DNA from: an uncultured Clostridia bacterium
GTDB lineage: Bacteria; Bacillota; Clostridia; Christensenellales; Borkfalkiaceae
DNA: 64,000 bases
Direction of reading: 5' to 3'
Assembly: GCA_947598205.1 (NCBI GenBank)
Contig: CANQFB010000004.1
Location: 1-64,000 of the forward strand
Shown one piece after another: positions 35,884 to 46,000 of this stretch (position 1 is its first letter; each line of letters begins with the position of its first letter). The notes under the pieces are model-generated. The model ran no database searches. It was not told the origin of the DNA and saw only the letters and a program-made list of their open reading frames with translations. The position numbers and the translations under genes are program-made.

Positions 35884-36192
35884 ATGAAACTGCAATCAAG
35901 CCGCAGGGGGGACAACCTCTATATCTATCTCTCGGGCGAACTCGACGAGCACTCCGTATCGTCCCTCCGTGAGGCGGCCGACCGTCTCATCGACGAGAAC
36001 GCGGGGCTTTCGCGCGCCGTCTTCAATCTGGCGGGTCTGCGTTTTATGGATTCGACGGGGATCGGCTTTCTCATCGGCAGGTATAAGCGCCTTAAAAAAT
36101 ATAACATGGGCATGTATCTCGAGAGCCCCGAGGCGGGCACCGATAAAATTCTATCGCTCAGCGGCCTCTATTCGCTGATGCCCAAAATTTAG
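35884..36192 (+). CDS. spoIIAA: Anti-sigma F factor antagonist SpoIIAA
   Basis: STAS domain with FMDSTGIGFLIGRYK; first gene of a SpoIIAA-AB-SigF operon. Confidence 0.95.
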   Translation: MKLQSSRRGDNLYIYLSGELDEHSVSSLREAADRLIDENAGLSRAVFNLAGLRFMDSTGIGFLIGRYKRLKKYNMGMYLESPEAGTDKILSLSGLYSLMPKI

Positions 36193-36202
36193 GAGGACGA
36201 TC

Positions 36203-36640
36203 ATGAACGAGATGATTTTGAAGTTCCCCGCGAGATCGGAGAACGAGATCTTTGCGCGCAACGCGGTCGCGGCGTTTGCCCTTCCCCTCAACCCCTCCCT
36301 CTCCGAGCTCTCCGATGTGAAGACCGCCGTCTCGGAGGCGGTGACCAACTGCATCGTGCACGGTTATCGCGGGAGGGACGGCTGGATCACGGTGCATTGC
36401 CGTTCGGAGGGCGGGAGGCTGGACGTCGAGGTCGTAGACGAAGGACGGGGCATCCATGACCTTGAGCGGGCCCTCCAGCCCTTCTTCACGACCCTTCCCG
36501 GCGAGGAGCGTTCGGGCATGGGGTTCACCATCATGCAGACCTTTATGACGGACTTTTCCGTAGAATCCGAGGAGGGGTCGGGCACCAAGGTGCGCATGAG
36601 CAAGGACTTCGGGCAGAAGGCGGAACGGAATGCTGGATGA
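36203..36640 (+). CDS. spoIIAB: Anti-sigma F factor SpoIIAB
   Basis: Histidine-kinase-like ATPase fold: VSEAVTNCIVHGY, DEGRGI, SGMGFTIMQTFMD-like motifs; operon context. Confidence 0.95.
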   Translation: MNEMILKFPARSENEIFARNAVAAFALPLNPSLSELSDVKTAVSEAVTNCIVHGYRGRDGWITVHCRSEGGRLDVEVVDEGRGIHDLERALQPFFTTLPGEERSGMGFTIMQTFMTDFSVESEEGSGTKVRMSKDFGQKAERNAG

Positions 36641-37355
36641 GGAGGAGACGCATGCGCTTCTGGCGCGTGCCAAGGCGGGCGACGGCGAGGCGAAGGAGCT
36701 TCTTCTCACCCATAATACCTCCCTTCTCAAAAGTATTTTAAGGCGTTATCTGGGCAAGGGCGTGGAATACGACGATCTCTTTCAGCTCGCTTCCCTCGGC
36801 TTTTTGAAGGCCATCGCGGGCTTCGACGAGAGCTTCGGGGTGCGTTTCTCCACCTACGCCGTGCCCATGATCGCGGGGGAGATCAAGCGGTTTTTGCGCG
36901 ACGACGGGAGCGTGAAGGTCTCGCGCGCCATGAAAAAGACGGCCCGCGATCTCAACCGCTATATCGAAAACTATTCCGTCGCACACGGGCGGCAACCGAC
37001 GGTCAGGGAACTCGCCGAAGCCTTCTCCATGGAGGAGGGCGACGTCGCGCTGGCCCTCGGTTCCTCGCGCATGCCCGTCTCCATCTATGAACAGACCGAC
37101 TACAAAGATGACAAGACGGCCACGCTCGCCGAGCGTCTTCCCGCAAAGGACGGTCAGGAGGAGATGATCGACAGAATGGTCCTGAAGGAGGCCATAGAAA
37201 AACTCCCGGAGCGGGAGAGGAAGATCGTCATTTTACGCTATTTCCGCGACATGACGCAGAGCGAAGTTGCAAAGGCGATCGGCGTTTCGCAGGTTCAGAT
37301 CTCGCGCATCGAGAGCAAGATCATGGAACAGTTTCGCAAGGATCTGAGCGGCTGA
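36630..37355 (+). CDS. sigF: RNA polymerase sporulation sigma factor SigF
   Basis: YDDLFQLASLGFLKAIAGFD; TYAVPMIAGEIKRFLRDDG; region 4 TQSEVAKAIGVSQVQISRIE; overlaps spoIIAB. Confidence 0.95.
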   Translation: MLDEEETHALLARAKAGDGEAKELLLTHNTSLLKSILRRYLGKGVEYDDLFQLASLGFLKAIAGFDESFGVRFSTYAVPMIAGEIKRFLRDDGSVKVSRAMKKTARDLNRYIENYSVAHGRQPTVRELAEAFSMEEGDVALALGSSRMPVSIYEQTDYKDDKTATLAERLPAKDGQEEMIDRMVLKEAIEKLPERERKIVILRYFRDMTQSEVAKAIGVSQVQISRIESKIMEQFRKDLSG

Positions 37356-37410
37356 TCTCGGGCATGGGTGCCTCCAATAACGCCATTGAAAGGCCCACCC
37401 CCTTTACTTC

Positions 37411-37554
37411 CCCCTCCCCAAGGAGGGGGTTTCGTATTGTTTTCATCCCCCCAAGGGGGCGTAATGCTTTCATTCCCCCAAGGGGGCGTATTACTTTCAT
37501 TCCCCCCAAGAGGTGGATTTCTTAAAAATCCCTTCCAAGGAAGGGATTTTCATT
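37411..37554. repeat. Array of about five short ~27-bp hairpin units (CCCCCAAGGGGG...TTTCAT)
   Basis: CCCCTCCCCAAGGAGGGGG, CCCCCCAAGGGGGCGTAATGCTTTCAT, TCCCCCAAGGGGGCGTATTACTTTCAT, TCCCCCCAAGAGGTGGA, CCCTTCCAAGGAAGGGATTTTCAT. Confidence 0.8.
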
Positions 37555-37576
37555 TGCGCCGCGGGAGAGGGCGGGA

Positions 37577-37996
37577 TCATAATATTTCTATTGTAAAAAT
37601 ATCCGCAAAGGAGATCTCGGAAGAGGCGAGAAGAAGCTTTCGCTGCGGGGCGTCGATGCGGCGGAGCTCCCCCTCCTCCGTCACATATTCTCCGCCCGCC
37701 TTGTGTTCATCGGGCAAGAAATACGTCACGCGAACGCAGGGATGTTCACGCTCACGCTCCTTCAGAAGGAGGAGTTTTTCGTTGATCGCGGCCTTGCTCT
37801 CCTCATCCAAAAGAATACGCGCATGAGTGAGGCGTGCCGTCTCGCCGAGCTCCTCGTCGTACCCCTTGAGGGCGGCAAAGGGAGAGAATTGCGCCGCGCG
37901 GGCCTCCCTCGACATGGGCGGATGTTTCTTCGAGGTGTGGTGCGGCAAACCGATCATATCGCTGTAATCTTCAGAATTTTTCATGGAGACCCTCAC
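37577..37996 (-). CDS. YolD-like family protein
   Basis: MSREARAAQFSPFAALKGYDEEL...ARLTHARILLDEESKAAINEKLLLL; immediately downstream of a Y-family polymerase. Confidence 0.75.
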   Translation of the reverse strand: MRVSMKNSEDYSDMIGLPHHTSKKHPPMSREARAAQFSPFAALKGYDEELGETARLTHARILLDEESKAAINEKLLLLKEREREHPCVRVTYFLPDEHKAGGEYVTEEGELRRIDAPQRKLLLASSEISFADIFTIEIL

Positions 37997-39495
37997 TTTT
38001 TATGGCCGCCGATCTGCCCGTTGCGTTCGATCGTCGTCGCGCCCTCTTCCAGATTCATCCCCTTTACGAGGGCATTCTTGCCGAATTTTTTATGGATGGA
38101 GATGACGGCTTCCTGCACACTGTGCTCGCGCGCTTCCTGCTCTTTTTGCTCCGTCTTTTCACGTTCCAACGCTTCGTAATCGGTGAAGAGATCAAGCTGT
38201 TTCGGAGGTGTGACCTCGGACATGGTACCCTCCTCTTTGATGTGGTTGGCGACGACGTACATTCTCCGCACGAGCAGATTTCTCTCCACGATGCGGTCGT
38301 AGAGTTGCATGACCGCCTCTGTGATCTTCTTCGTCGAAGAGGTGTACCCGCCGAGATTTTGGGAGCCGTGAGCGGGCTTGGGAACGGCGCGCCCATAATG
38401 ATCGGAGACGATCTCGCCACGGTAGGAATTCCTTATGGCGGGGATCTTGATATTGTCCACGTCGTAGCCGACGGTGAGCACCATCTGATCGGTCTTGAGT
38501 CCCTTCTCCACAAGATCCAAAACGAGCTGATCGGTCATCTCCCGCACGACAAGCTTGCCCATCTCAAAGGTATAGGCGACGGATAAAACCTGCCCGGAGC
38601 TTAAACTGTTCTCCCGCGGCCTGTAGGCCTTGATCTCGGCGATCGTGCAGGGCTCCCACCCCCAAGCGTGGTCGATGAGCAACTCTGCGTTCACCCCGAA
38701 GAGGCGGTAGAGAAGATCTTCGTTATAGAGAGAACAGCGTGCGACATCGCCCATCGTGTGCAAGTTGTTCGCCTCGAGCTTTTCGGCATATCCCCTACCC
38801 ACCCGCCAGAAATCGGTAAGGGGACGGTGCGACCAAAGTTCCTTGCGGTATGCCGTCTCGTCGAGCTCGGCGATGCGTACGCCGTCTTTATCCGCGGGAA
38901 TATGCTTCGCCACGATGTCCATTGCGACCTTGGCGAGATAGAGGTTGGTTCCGATGCCAGCCGTCGCCGTGATGCCCGTCTCGGCGAGGACATCCCTTAT
39001 CATCTTCATCGCGAGCTCGTGCGCGGTGAGGCCGTACGTCGCAAGGTAATCGCTCACGTCGATGAACACCTCGTCGATGGAATAGGCGTGAATATCTTCG
39101 GGGGCGACGTACTTCAGATAGATGGAATAGATCTTTTGGCTGTAGGCCATATAGAGGGCCATGCGGGGCGGGGCGATAAAGAAGTCGAGGGCGAGCGAAG
39201 GATCGGCCTTAAGCTCCTTCTCGTCGATGGATTTGCCCGTAAATTTGTGCGCGGGCGCACGCTTAAGACGAGCCTTGTTGACCTCGCCTGCGATCTCGAC
39301 GGCCTCGAAGAGTCTCGCCCTTCCGGGCACGCCATAGCTCTTTAAGGCGGGAGAGACGGCAAGGCAGATGGTCTTCTCCGTGCGGGAAGAATCGGCTACG
39401 ACGAGGTGCGTCGTCATGGCATCGAGCCCGCGCTCGGCGCATTCGACCGAGGCATAAAAGGATTTGAGATCAATCGCAAGATAGCATTTTTCCAC
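37993..39495 (-). CDS. Y-family DNA polymerase (UmuC/DinB-like)
   Basis: YLAIDLKSFYASVECAERGLD...YSIDEVFIDVSDY...AGIGTNLYLAKVAMDIVAKH. Confidence 0.93.
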   Translation of the reverse strand: MEKCYLAIDLKSFYASVECAERGLDAMTTHLVVADSSRTEKTICLAVSPALKSYGVPGRARLFEAVEIAGEVNKARLKRAPAHKFTGKSIDEKELKADPSLALDFFIAPPRMALYMAYSQKIYSIYLKYVAPEDIHAYSIDEVFIDVSDYLATYGLTAHELAMKMIRDVLAETGITATAGIGTNLYLAKVAMDIVAKHIPADKDGVRIAELDETAYRKELWSHRPLTDFWRVGRGYAEKLEANNLHTMGDVARCSLYNEDLLYRLFGVNAELLIDHAWGWEPCTIAEIKAYRPRENSLSSGQVLSVAYTFEMGKLVVREMTDQLVLDLVEKGLKTDQMVLTVGYDVDNIKIPAIRNSYRGEIVSDHYGRAVPKPAHGSQNLGGYTSSTKKITEAVMQLYDRIVERNLLVRRMYVVANHIKEEGTMSEVTPPKQLDLFTDYEALEREKTEQKEQEAREHSVQEAVISIHKKFGKNALVKGMNLEEGATTIERNGQIGGHKK

Positions 39496-39821
39496 TCCTC
39501 GGCCCTCCTTCTTTCTACTCCTATTATACCCTTTTTTGTCACATTGTCAAAGAGATTTTCAGAGAAGATTTTTTAATTTTCTTATTTCGATTTATATCGA
39601 AATAAATGATTTTCTTCGTTTTTTTATTGATTTTTCTTAAAAAACAGCCATTTTCAAGGAAACAAGATTTGCGGCTTTGACGCAATCGCCTCGTACGGCG
39701 CGGTAGCGCCCGCCGTACCCGCCTCGTAGTTCGGCTGTCGCATTGCAACTCACAGCCCACTGGGCTGTTGGCAGAAATGCAATGCTCCACCTTCAAATCC
39801 CTGTCTGTATCCGTTTTCCAT

Positions 39822-39859
39822 ATAAAAATGAGACGGACTTTTGTCCGTCTCATTTTTAT
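39822..39859 (-). terminator. Perfect hairpin terminator at the tRNA-Ser CCA end
   Basis: ATAAAAATGAGACGGAC-TTTT-GTCCGTCTCATTTTTAT. Confidence 0.85.
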
Positions 39860-39949
39860 GGCGCAGAGACGGGGATTTGAACCCCGGGACGATTCACCAC
39901 CGTCACACGATTTCCAATCGTGCTCCTTAAGCCGCTCAGACATCTCTGC
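39859..39949 (-). tRNA. tRNA-Ser(GGA)
   Basis: GCAGAGA...CACGATTGGAAATCGTG... long variable arm ...CGGGGTTCAAATCCCCG TCTCTGC-G-CCA. Confidence 0.95.
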
Positions 39950-40049
39950 AACACAGCATTTTTATTCTACATGAAAATGCCAAAAATTGCAACCGTTTTC
40001 CGAGCGATTTATGAATTTTCGATAAAAAGTTTTTTATGGAAGGGAAGGC

Positions 40050-40325
40050 TTCCCTCATCAGTCACGCAAAGCGCGACAGCTCCCCCCGCATACGGGGGAA
40101 GCCTTTTCATAAGGTGATGCTTCGACAAGCTCAGCATGACGGAATTACAGGACTCCCCCACTCGTCGCAAAAAGTGACACCCTCCCCCTTATTGAGGGGG
40201 AGGGCTTCCCTCATCAGTCACGCAAGTGTGATAGCTTCCCCCGCATACGGGGGAAGCCTTTCGGACTTTGTATGAGGGGATCCTTCGACTTCGGCTTCGC
40301 CTCCGCTCAGGATGACGCAGTAACC
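40050..40325. repeat. Cluster of dispersed intergenic composite repeats
   Basis: Two copies of CCTCATCAGTCACGCAAnnnnGAnAGCTnCCCCCGCATACGGGGGAAGCCTTT; GGTGATGCTTCGACAAGCTCAGCATGACGG; GGATCCTTCGACTTCGGCTTCGCCTCCGCTCAGGATGACGC. Confidence 0.75.
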
Positions 40326-40350
40326 CCAAAGCAAAATTCGCGAAAAAGCG

Positions 40351-41100
40351 TTACACCATGCTTTCCAAGATGAGTTTATCGGCGACGAGGGCGATGAACT
40401 CGCTGTTCGTCGGCTTCTCCGTGCCGATATAGACGCGCGCGCCGAAGATGGCATTCACGGCATCCACCCTTCCCCTGTTCCATGCAACTTCGATGGCGTG
40501 GCGAATGGCGCGCTCCACCTTGCTCGCGGTTGTGCCGAACTTTTCCCCGATGATGGGATAGAGCCCTTTCGTCACGTTGTTGATGATATGCGGGTCGTTG
40601 ACGGCGAGCTTGATCCCTTCGCGCAAATAGTTATATCCCTTGATGTGCGGCGGAATGCCGATGGATATGAAGATATTGGAGATGCGCTCATCCAGAGAGC
40701 CCGCTCTCCTTCTTTCATACTTTTCCGCCTTGGGAACGCCCTCCTCGAGCACTTCGGCGGCCCGCTCCTCGACGAGTTCGGCCGATACGGGCTTCATGAG
40801 ATAATACCTCGCCCCGAGCGCGATCGCGCGGCCAATGATCTTATCGTCGGAGAAGTTTCCGAGCACGATAAAATCCGTCTTCTTGCCGCCGCTCTTGGCC
40901 GCCTCCATCACGGTGAAGCCGTCGCAATTCTTGAGAAGAAGGCTCAAAACGACGACGGACGGCGAGGCGCTCTCCAAAAGTTTGATCCCCTCTGCGCCGT
41001 CGCCCGTGACGCCGCAGATCTCATAACCCTTCTCGCTGAAGTGTGCCGCAAGCTCCGCGGCAAATGCCTCGTTGCTCTCTAAAATCAATACTTTTTTCAT
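40351..41100 (-). CDS. spo0A: Spo0A-type sporulation response regulator with degenerate receiver domain
   Basis: C-terminus HIKGYNYLREGIKLAVND...TTASKVERAIRHAIEVAWNRG...KPTNSEFIALVADKL is the Spo0A DNA-binding domain; receiver-like N-terminus lacks canonical acidic residues. Confidence 0.9.
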   Translation of the reverse strand: MKKVLILESNEAFAAELAAHFSEKGYEICGVTGDGAEGIKLLESASPSVVVLSLLLKNCDGFTVMEAAKSGGKKTDFIVLGNFSDDKIIGRAIALGARYYLMKPVSAELVEERAAEVLEEGVPKAEKYERRRAGSLDERISNIFISIGIPPHIKGYNYLREGIKLAVNDPHIINNVTKGLYPIIGEKFGTTASKVERAIRHAIEVAWNRGRVDAVNAIFGARVYIGTEKPTNSEFIALVADKLILESMV

Positions 41101-41324
41101 CTTTATCCCCCTCGGTTTTTGTCTGGAAGCACATTATAAAACACAAAATAAGATTTGTAAAGTCATTTTTGAACAAAATTCAAAGTTCTTCGTTAAAAAA
41201 TTTTTGATTTTTGAACGAAATTTGTCGAACGAGCAAATATGACAAAATTCTCCCTTCTTTTCGGGCATAAAAAACTTCCCGTCTGCGCCGCGGGGCGGAG
41301 GCGGGAAGGGGCTTTCTTTTCTCT

Positions 41325-42899
41325 TCAGCCGACGAGATCGACGTATTCGTCGAAGGTGACGTTCTTATCGAAGACTTTCTTCCCGTCGAGGACAATGATA
41401 CGGTTGCAGACGGTGTTCATGAGCTCCTGATCGTGCGAGGTGAGGAGCATGCACCCCTTGAAGGCGGTAAGGCCGTTGTTGAGGGAGGTGATGCTCTCGA
41501 GGTCGAGGTGGTTGGTAGGCTCGTCGAAGATGAGGAAGTTCCCCCCCTCGAGCATCATTTTGGCGAGCATACAGCGGACCTTTTCGCCCCCCGAAAGCAC
41601 CTTGGCCTCCTTTAAGGCCTCCTCGCCCGAGAAGAGCATGCGGCCCAGCCAACCGCGGAGGTATTCCTCGTAGTGGTCCTTGGAGAACTGCGAGAGCCAC
41701 TGCACGAGGGTGAGGTTGCACCCCTCGAAAAATTCGTTGTTGTTCTGCGGGAAGTAACAGGTCTCGATGGTCTTCCCCCATTTGACGACGCCCGCATCGG
41801 GTTCCGCCCTGCCCGTGAGGATCTCGTAGAGCATGGTGACGGCCGTCGACTTATCCGAGATGAGACCGATCTTATCGCCCTTTTGCACGGTGAAGGAGAC
41901 GTCCTCGAAATAGCCCTTCTTCGTAAGGCCCTCGACGGAGAGAATGTCGTTGCCGATCTCCCTTTCAAACTTGAAATCGATGAAGGGATACTTGCGGAGG
42001 GAGGGCTTGAAATCGGAGATGGTGAGCTTCTCGAGCTCCTTCTTTCTCGCCGTCGCCTGACGGGATTTGGAGGCATTCGCCGCAAAGCGTGCGATGAACT
42101 CCTTCAGTTCGGCCGCCCGCTGTTCGGCCTTCTTGTTGGCGTCGCGCTGTTGGCGGGCCATGAGCTGGGAGGTCTGATACCAGAAATCGTAGTTGCCGAG
42201 ATACAGATTGATCTTCCCGTAATCGACGTCGCAGATGTGGGTACATACCTTATTTAAGAAGTGGCGGTTGTGCGAGACGATGATGATGGTATTCTCGAAG
42301 TCCAAAAGGTAATTCTCGAGCCAACGCGTCGTCTTGAGGTCGAGATTGTTGGTGGGCTCGTCCAGAAGGAGCACGTCGGGGTTGCCGAAGAGAGCCTGCG
42401 CGAGGAGCACTTTGACCTTCTGTTTCGCATCGAGCTCACCCATCGTCATATTATGAAATTCGCCGGGGATGTCGAGGGCGTTGAGAAGGGTCTGCGCTTC
42501 GCTCTCCGCCTCCCAGCCGCCGAGCTCGGCAAACTCGCTCTCGAGCTCGGAAGCGCGCACGCCGTCCTCCTCGGTGAAATCGGCATGGGCGTAGAGGGCG
42601 TCCTTCTCGTCCATGATCTCGACAAGACGCCTGTGCCCGAGCATGACGGTGCGCAGAACGGTCTCGAAATCGTATTTGTTCTGGTTCTGCGCCAGCACGG
42701 ACATGCGCTCGTTCTTATCAAGGGTGACGTCGCCCTTGTTGGGCTCGATCTCGCCCGAGAGGACCTTCAAAAAGGTGGACTTCCCCGCGCCGTTCGCGCC
42801 GATGATGCCATAGCAATTCCCTTTGGTGAATTTTAAGTTGACGTCCTCGAAGAGCTTTTTGCTTCCGTATTGCAGACTGACGCCGTTGACCTGTAACAT
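41325..42899 (-). CDS. ABC-F family ATPase
   Basis: Two ABC domains (GANGAGKST, LLLDEPTNNLDL; second LSGGEKVRCMLAKMM, LIFDEPTNHLDLESI), no TM domain, DFW/KQ-rich linker. Confidence 0.93.
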   Translation of the reverse strand: MLQVNGVSLQYGSKKLFEDVNLKFTKGNCYGIIGANGAGKSTFLKVLSGEIEPNKGDVTLDKNERMSVLAQNQNKYDFETVLRTVMLGHRRLVEIMDEKDALYAHADFTEEDGVRASELESEFAELGGWEAESEAQTLLNALDIPGEFHNMTMGELDAKQKVKVLLAQALFGNPDVLLLDEPTNNLDLKTTRWLENYLLDFENTIIIVSHNRHFLNKVCTHICDVDYGKINLYLGNYDFWYQTSQLMARQQRDANKKAEQRAAELKEFIARFAANASKSRQATARKKELEKLTISDFKPSLRKYPFIDFKFEREIGNDILSVEGLTKKGYFEDVSFTVQKGDKIGLISDKSTAVTMLYEILTGRAEPDAGVVKWGKTIETCYFPQNNNEFFEGCNLTLVQWLSQFSKDHYEEYLRGWLGRMLFSGEEALKEAKVLSGGEKVRCMLAKMMLEGGNFLIFDEPTNHLDLESITSLNNGLTAFKGCMLLTSHDQELMNTVCNRIIVLDGKKVFDKNVTFDEYVDLVG

Positions 42900-43072
42900 G
42901 ATGCCCTCTCTTTTCTGAATTCGGGAAAATTATACCATATTCTGCCCTGCCCGGGCAAGCAAATCACGCGGCAGAAAAAATTTCTTTTGAATGTTCACAA
43001 AATGAAGCATTTTGGTTGACACCACGGTCGCTTTTTCCTATAATAAGAGATGACTGACCGAGAGGTACGACC

Positions 43073-46000
43073 ATGACAAAGATCAAAGAAAAGTTGTTTC
43101 TCACGGTGAACGCCCTTTTTTTGGCGCTCATCGCCGCGACATGCGCCCTGTATTGCGTTTACGGCACGATTTATGCGAAAGCCGCCGCGAGCGGGGCATT
43201 TTTGCTCCTCGCACTGTTCAATACCGTTCTGGCGCTCATCCGCGGAAAGAGCGGCTATCCGCTCTGCAAATATTTACTGCTCGGGGGACTTGCCCTCGCC
43301 TTTGCGGGAGACATCGCGCTCGAATACGAATTTATCGCGGGGGTCGCGCTCTTTGCGTTGGGGCATGTCCTCCTGCTCGGCGCCTTCCATGCGTTGAAGC
43401 CGCTCGGCTGGCGGGATATTTTGCCCACCCTCTTTCTGATTGCGGGGTCTGTATGCCTGCTCCTATTGCTCCCCGCCTATCGCTTCGGCGACCTCCTTGC
43501 GCCCGTGCTCGTTTACGCCGTCGTGATCTCGGCGATGCTCGGGAAGGCGGTGGGCGTATTGCTCGATCGTAAGCTCCGCCTTTCCCTGCGGCTGGGCGTG
43601 TTCGGCGGCGCGCTGTTCTTCTTCGCTTCCGACCTCTTTCTGACCTTTGCAAACTTTACCGAGGCCGCGTTTGACTTCTCGCTGCCCTGCCTCGTTACGT
43701 ACTATCTCGCCACATATCTGCTGGCCGTGACGATCTATCTTGCTTCCGCAACGGGGGAAAGGCGCGAGGCCCTTTCGATGAACGCGTTCGCACGGCTCTA
43801 TTGCCGCGCCTTCCAGGGGATCTTCCGCCTTGCCATTCCCTTCATGCCCTACCGCAAACCCAAACTGCTCGGAAGTTGCGGGGAAGCCGCCGTCCTCGTC
43901 AAAGAAAAGGGCAAACGCCGTCCGCTCATCGTGACGGATGCCGGCGTGAGAGCGCACGGCGTACTCGCGCCCGTGACGGAAGCGCTCGAAAGTGCGGGCA
44001 TCGCCTATGAGATCTTCGATAAGACGCCCGCCAACCCCACCGTTTCCGCGATCGAAGAGGCGTTCGCGCTCTACCGCGAAAGGGGTTGCGACTGCCTCAT
44101 GGCGGTGGGCGGGGGCTCGCCCATGGACTGCGCAAAGGGCGTCTGCGCGCGCATCATAAAGCCCAAGAAAACTCTCGTCCGCATGCAAGGCATTCTCAAA
44201 GTCATCGGTTCCCAACCCCTCTTCATCGCCGTGCCCACCACGGCGGGAACGGGAAGCGAGGCGACCATCGCCGCCGTCGTCACCGACGACACGACGCATC
44301 ATAAATTCACCATTCTCTCCTTCTGCCTCGCGCCGAAATACGCACTTTTAGACCCCATTATGACGAAGACGCTTCCGCCCGCCCCCACCGCGGAGACGGG
44401 ACTGGACGCGCTGACCCATGCCGTGGAGGCGTACATCGGGCGTTCGACGACTTGCATGACGCGCCGCCTCGCCGTGAGCGCCGTGAAGCGCATCGACAAA
44501 AATTTGCTCGCCGCATACCGCGACGGAAACGACCTTTCCGCGCGCAAAGAGATGCAACTTGCCGCCTATGAAGCGGGGCTCGCGTTCACCGTCTCTTATG
44601 TCGGCTATGTGCATGCCGTGGCGCACTCCTTGGGCGGCGCATACAACTATCCGCACGGCAGGACGAACGCAACGCTCCTGCCCATCGTGCTCCGCATGTA
44701 CGGAAAATCGGCAGAGCGGCGGCTCGCAAAACTCGCCAAATCGAGCGGCATTTGCGAAAATTCCCTCTCGCGCCAAGACGCGGCCGAGGCCTTTATCGCT
44801 TGGGTCGAAGATCTGAACGAACAGACAGGCATTCCAAAATCTCTCGAGATCGCGCAAGAGGACATCCCCGTTCTTGCGAAAAACGCCGCGGCGGAGGCAA
44901 ATCCGCTCTATCCCGTGCCCCGCCTCATGGACCGCGTTGTGCTCGGGGACATCTATATGGCGGCACGCACGCGGCACAACCTCTCCTCCGAAGATGCGCT
45001 CGCGGCGCAAAAGAAATATTTTGCGACGGGGGCGACGCTGGATCTCAAAACGCGCAAACGCTATCTGAAAAAACTGTATGCGGCGCTTTCGGAACGCGAG
45101 GACGAACTAAACGACGCGCTCAAAGCCGACCTCGGGAAGAGCGCCTACGAAAGTTATATGTGCGAGGTGGGCATGGTGCGCGCGGAGATCTCCCATCTCC
45201 TCAAACATCTCCGCCGCTACGCCAAAGAAAAGCGGGTGAAAACGCCGCTCGCGCAGTTTGCTTCCCGCAGTTTTCAAAAGCCTTCGCCCTACGGGTGCGT
45301 GCTCGTGATGAGCCCGTGGAACTACCCCGTTCTCCTCACTTTGGAACCCCTTGCCGACGCCATTGCCGCGGGCAACTGCGTCATCGTGAAGCCCTCCGCT
45401 TACTCTCCCGCGACGAGCGACGCGCTCAAAGCGCTTCTTTGCGACGTGTTCCCGCCCGAACTCGTCTATCCCGTGCTCGGCGGCAGGGCGGAGAATGCGG
45501 CGCTCCTCGATCTGCCCTTCGACAAGATCTTCTTCACGGGAAGCGTGGCCGTCGGAAAGGAAGTGATGCGGCGCGCCGCGGAAAAGCTCATTCCCGTTAC
45601 CCTCGAACTCGGCGGCAAGAGCCCCTGCATCGTAGACGAGACGGCAAATATCCCGCTCGCCGCAAAGCGCATCGTCTTCGGCAAATTTTTGAATTGCGGG
45701 CAAACGTGCGTCGCGCCCGACTATATCCTCGTGCACCGCGCCGTCGAACAAAGACTCCTCGCCGAACTCAAACGGCAGATCGAAAAACAGTACGGTACGC
45801 ATCCGCTCGAAAATTCGGACTACGGAAAGATCATCAGCGAAAAGCACTTCCGCCGCATCTCGGCGCTCATCGACCCCGCCAAGGTGTACTGCGGCGGCAA
45901 GGCCGACGAAAAGGCGCTCCGCATCGAGCCTACCGTTCTGCAAAACGTGACGCGGGAAGACGGCGTCATGCAGGAGGAGATCTTCGGCCCCGTCCTGCCC

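Noticed and set aside
37411-37554. CRISPR array
   Set aside because: Units are degenerate, contiguous hairpins with no unique spacers of constant length and no cas genes nearby
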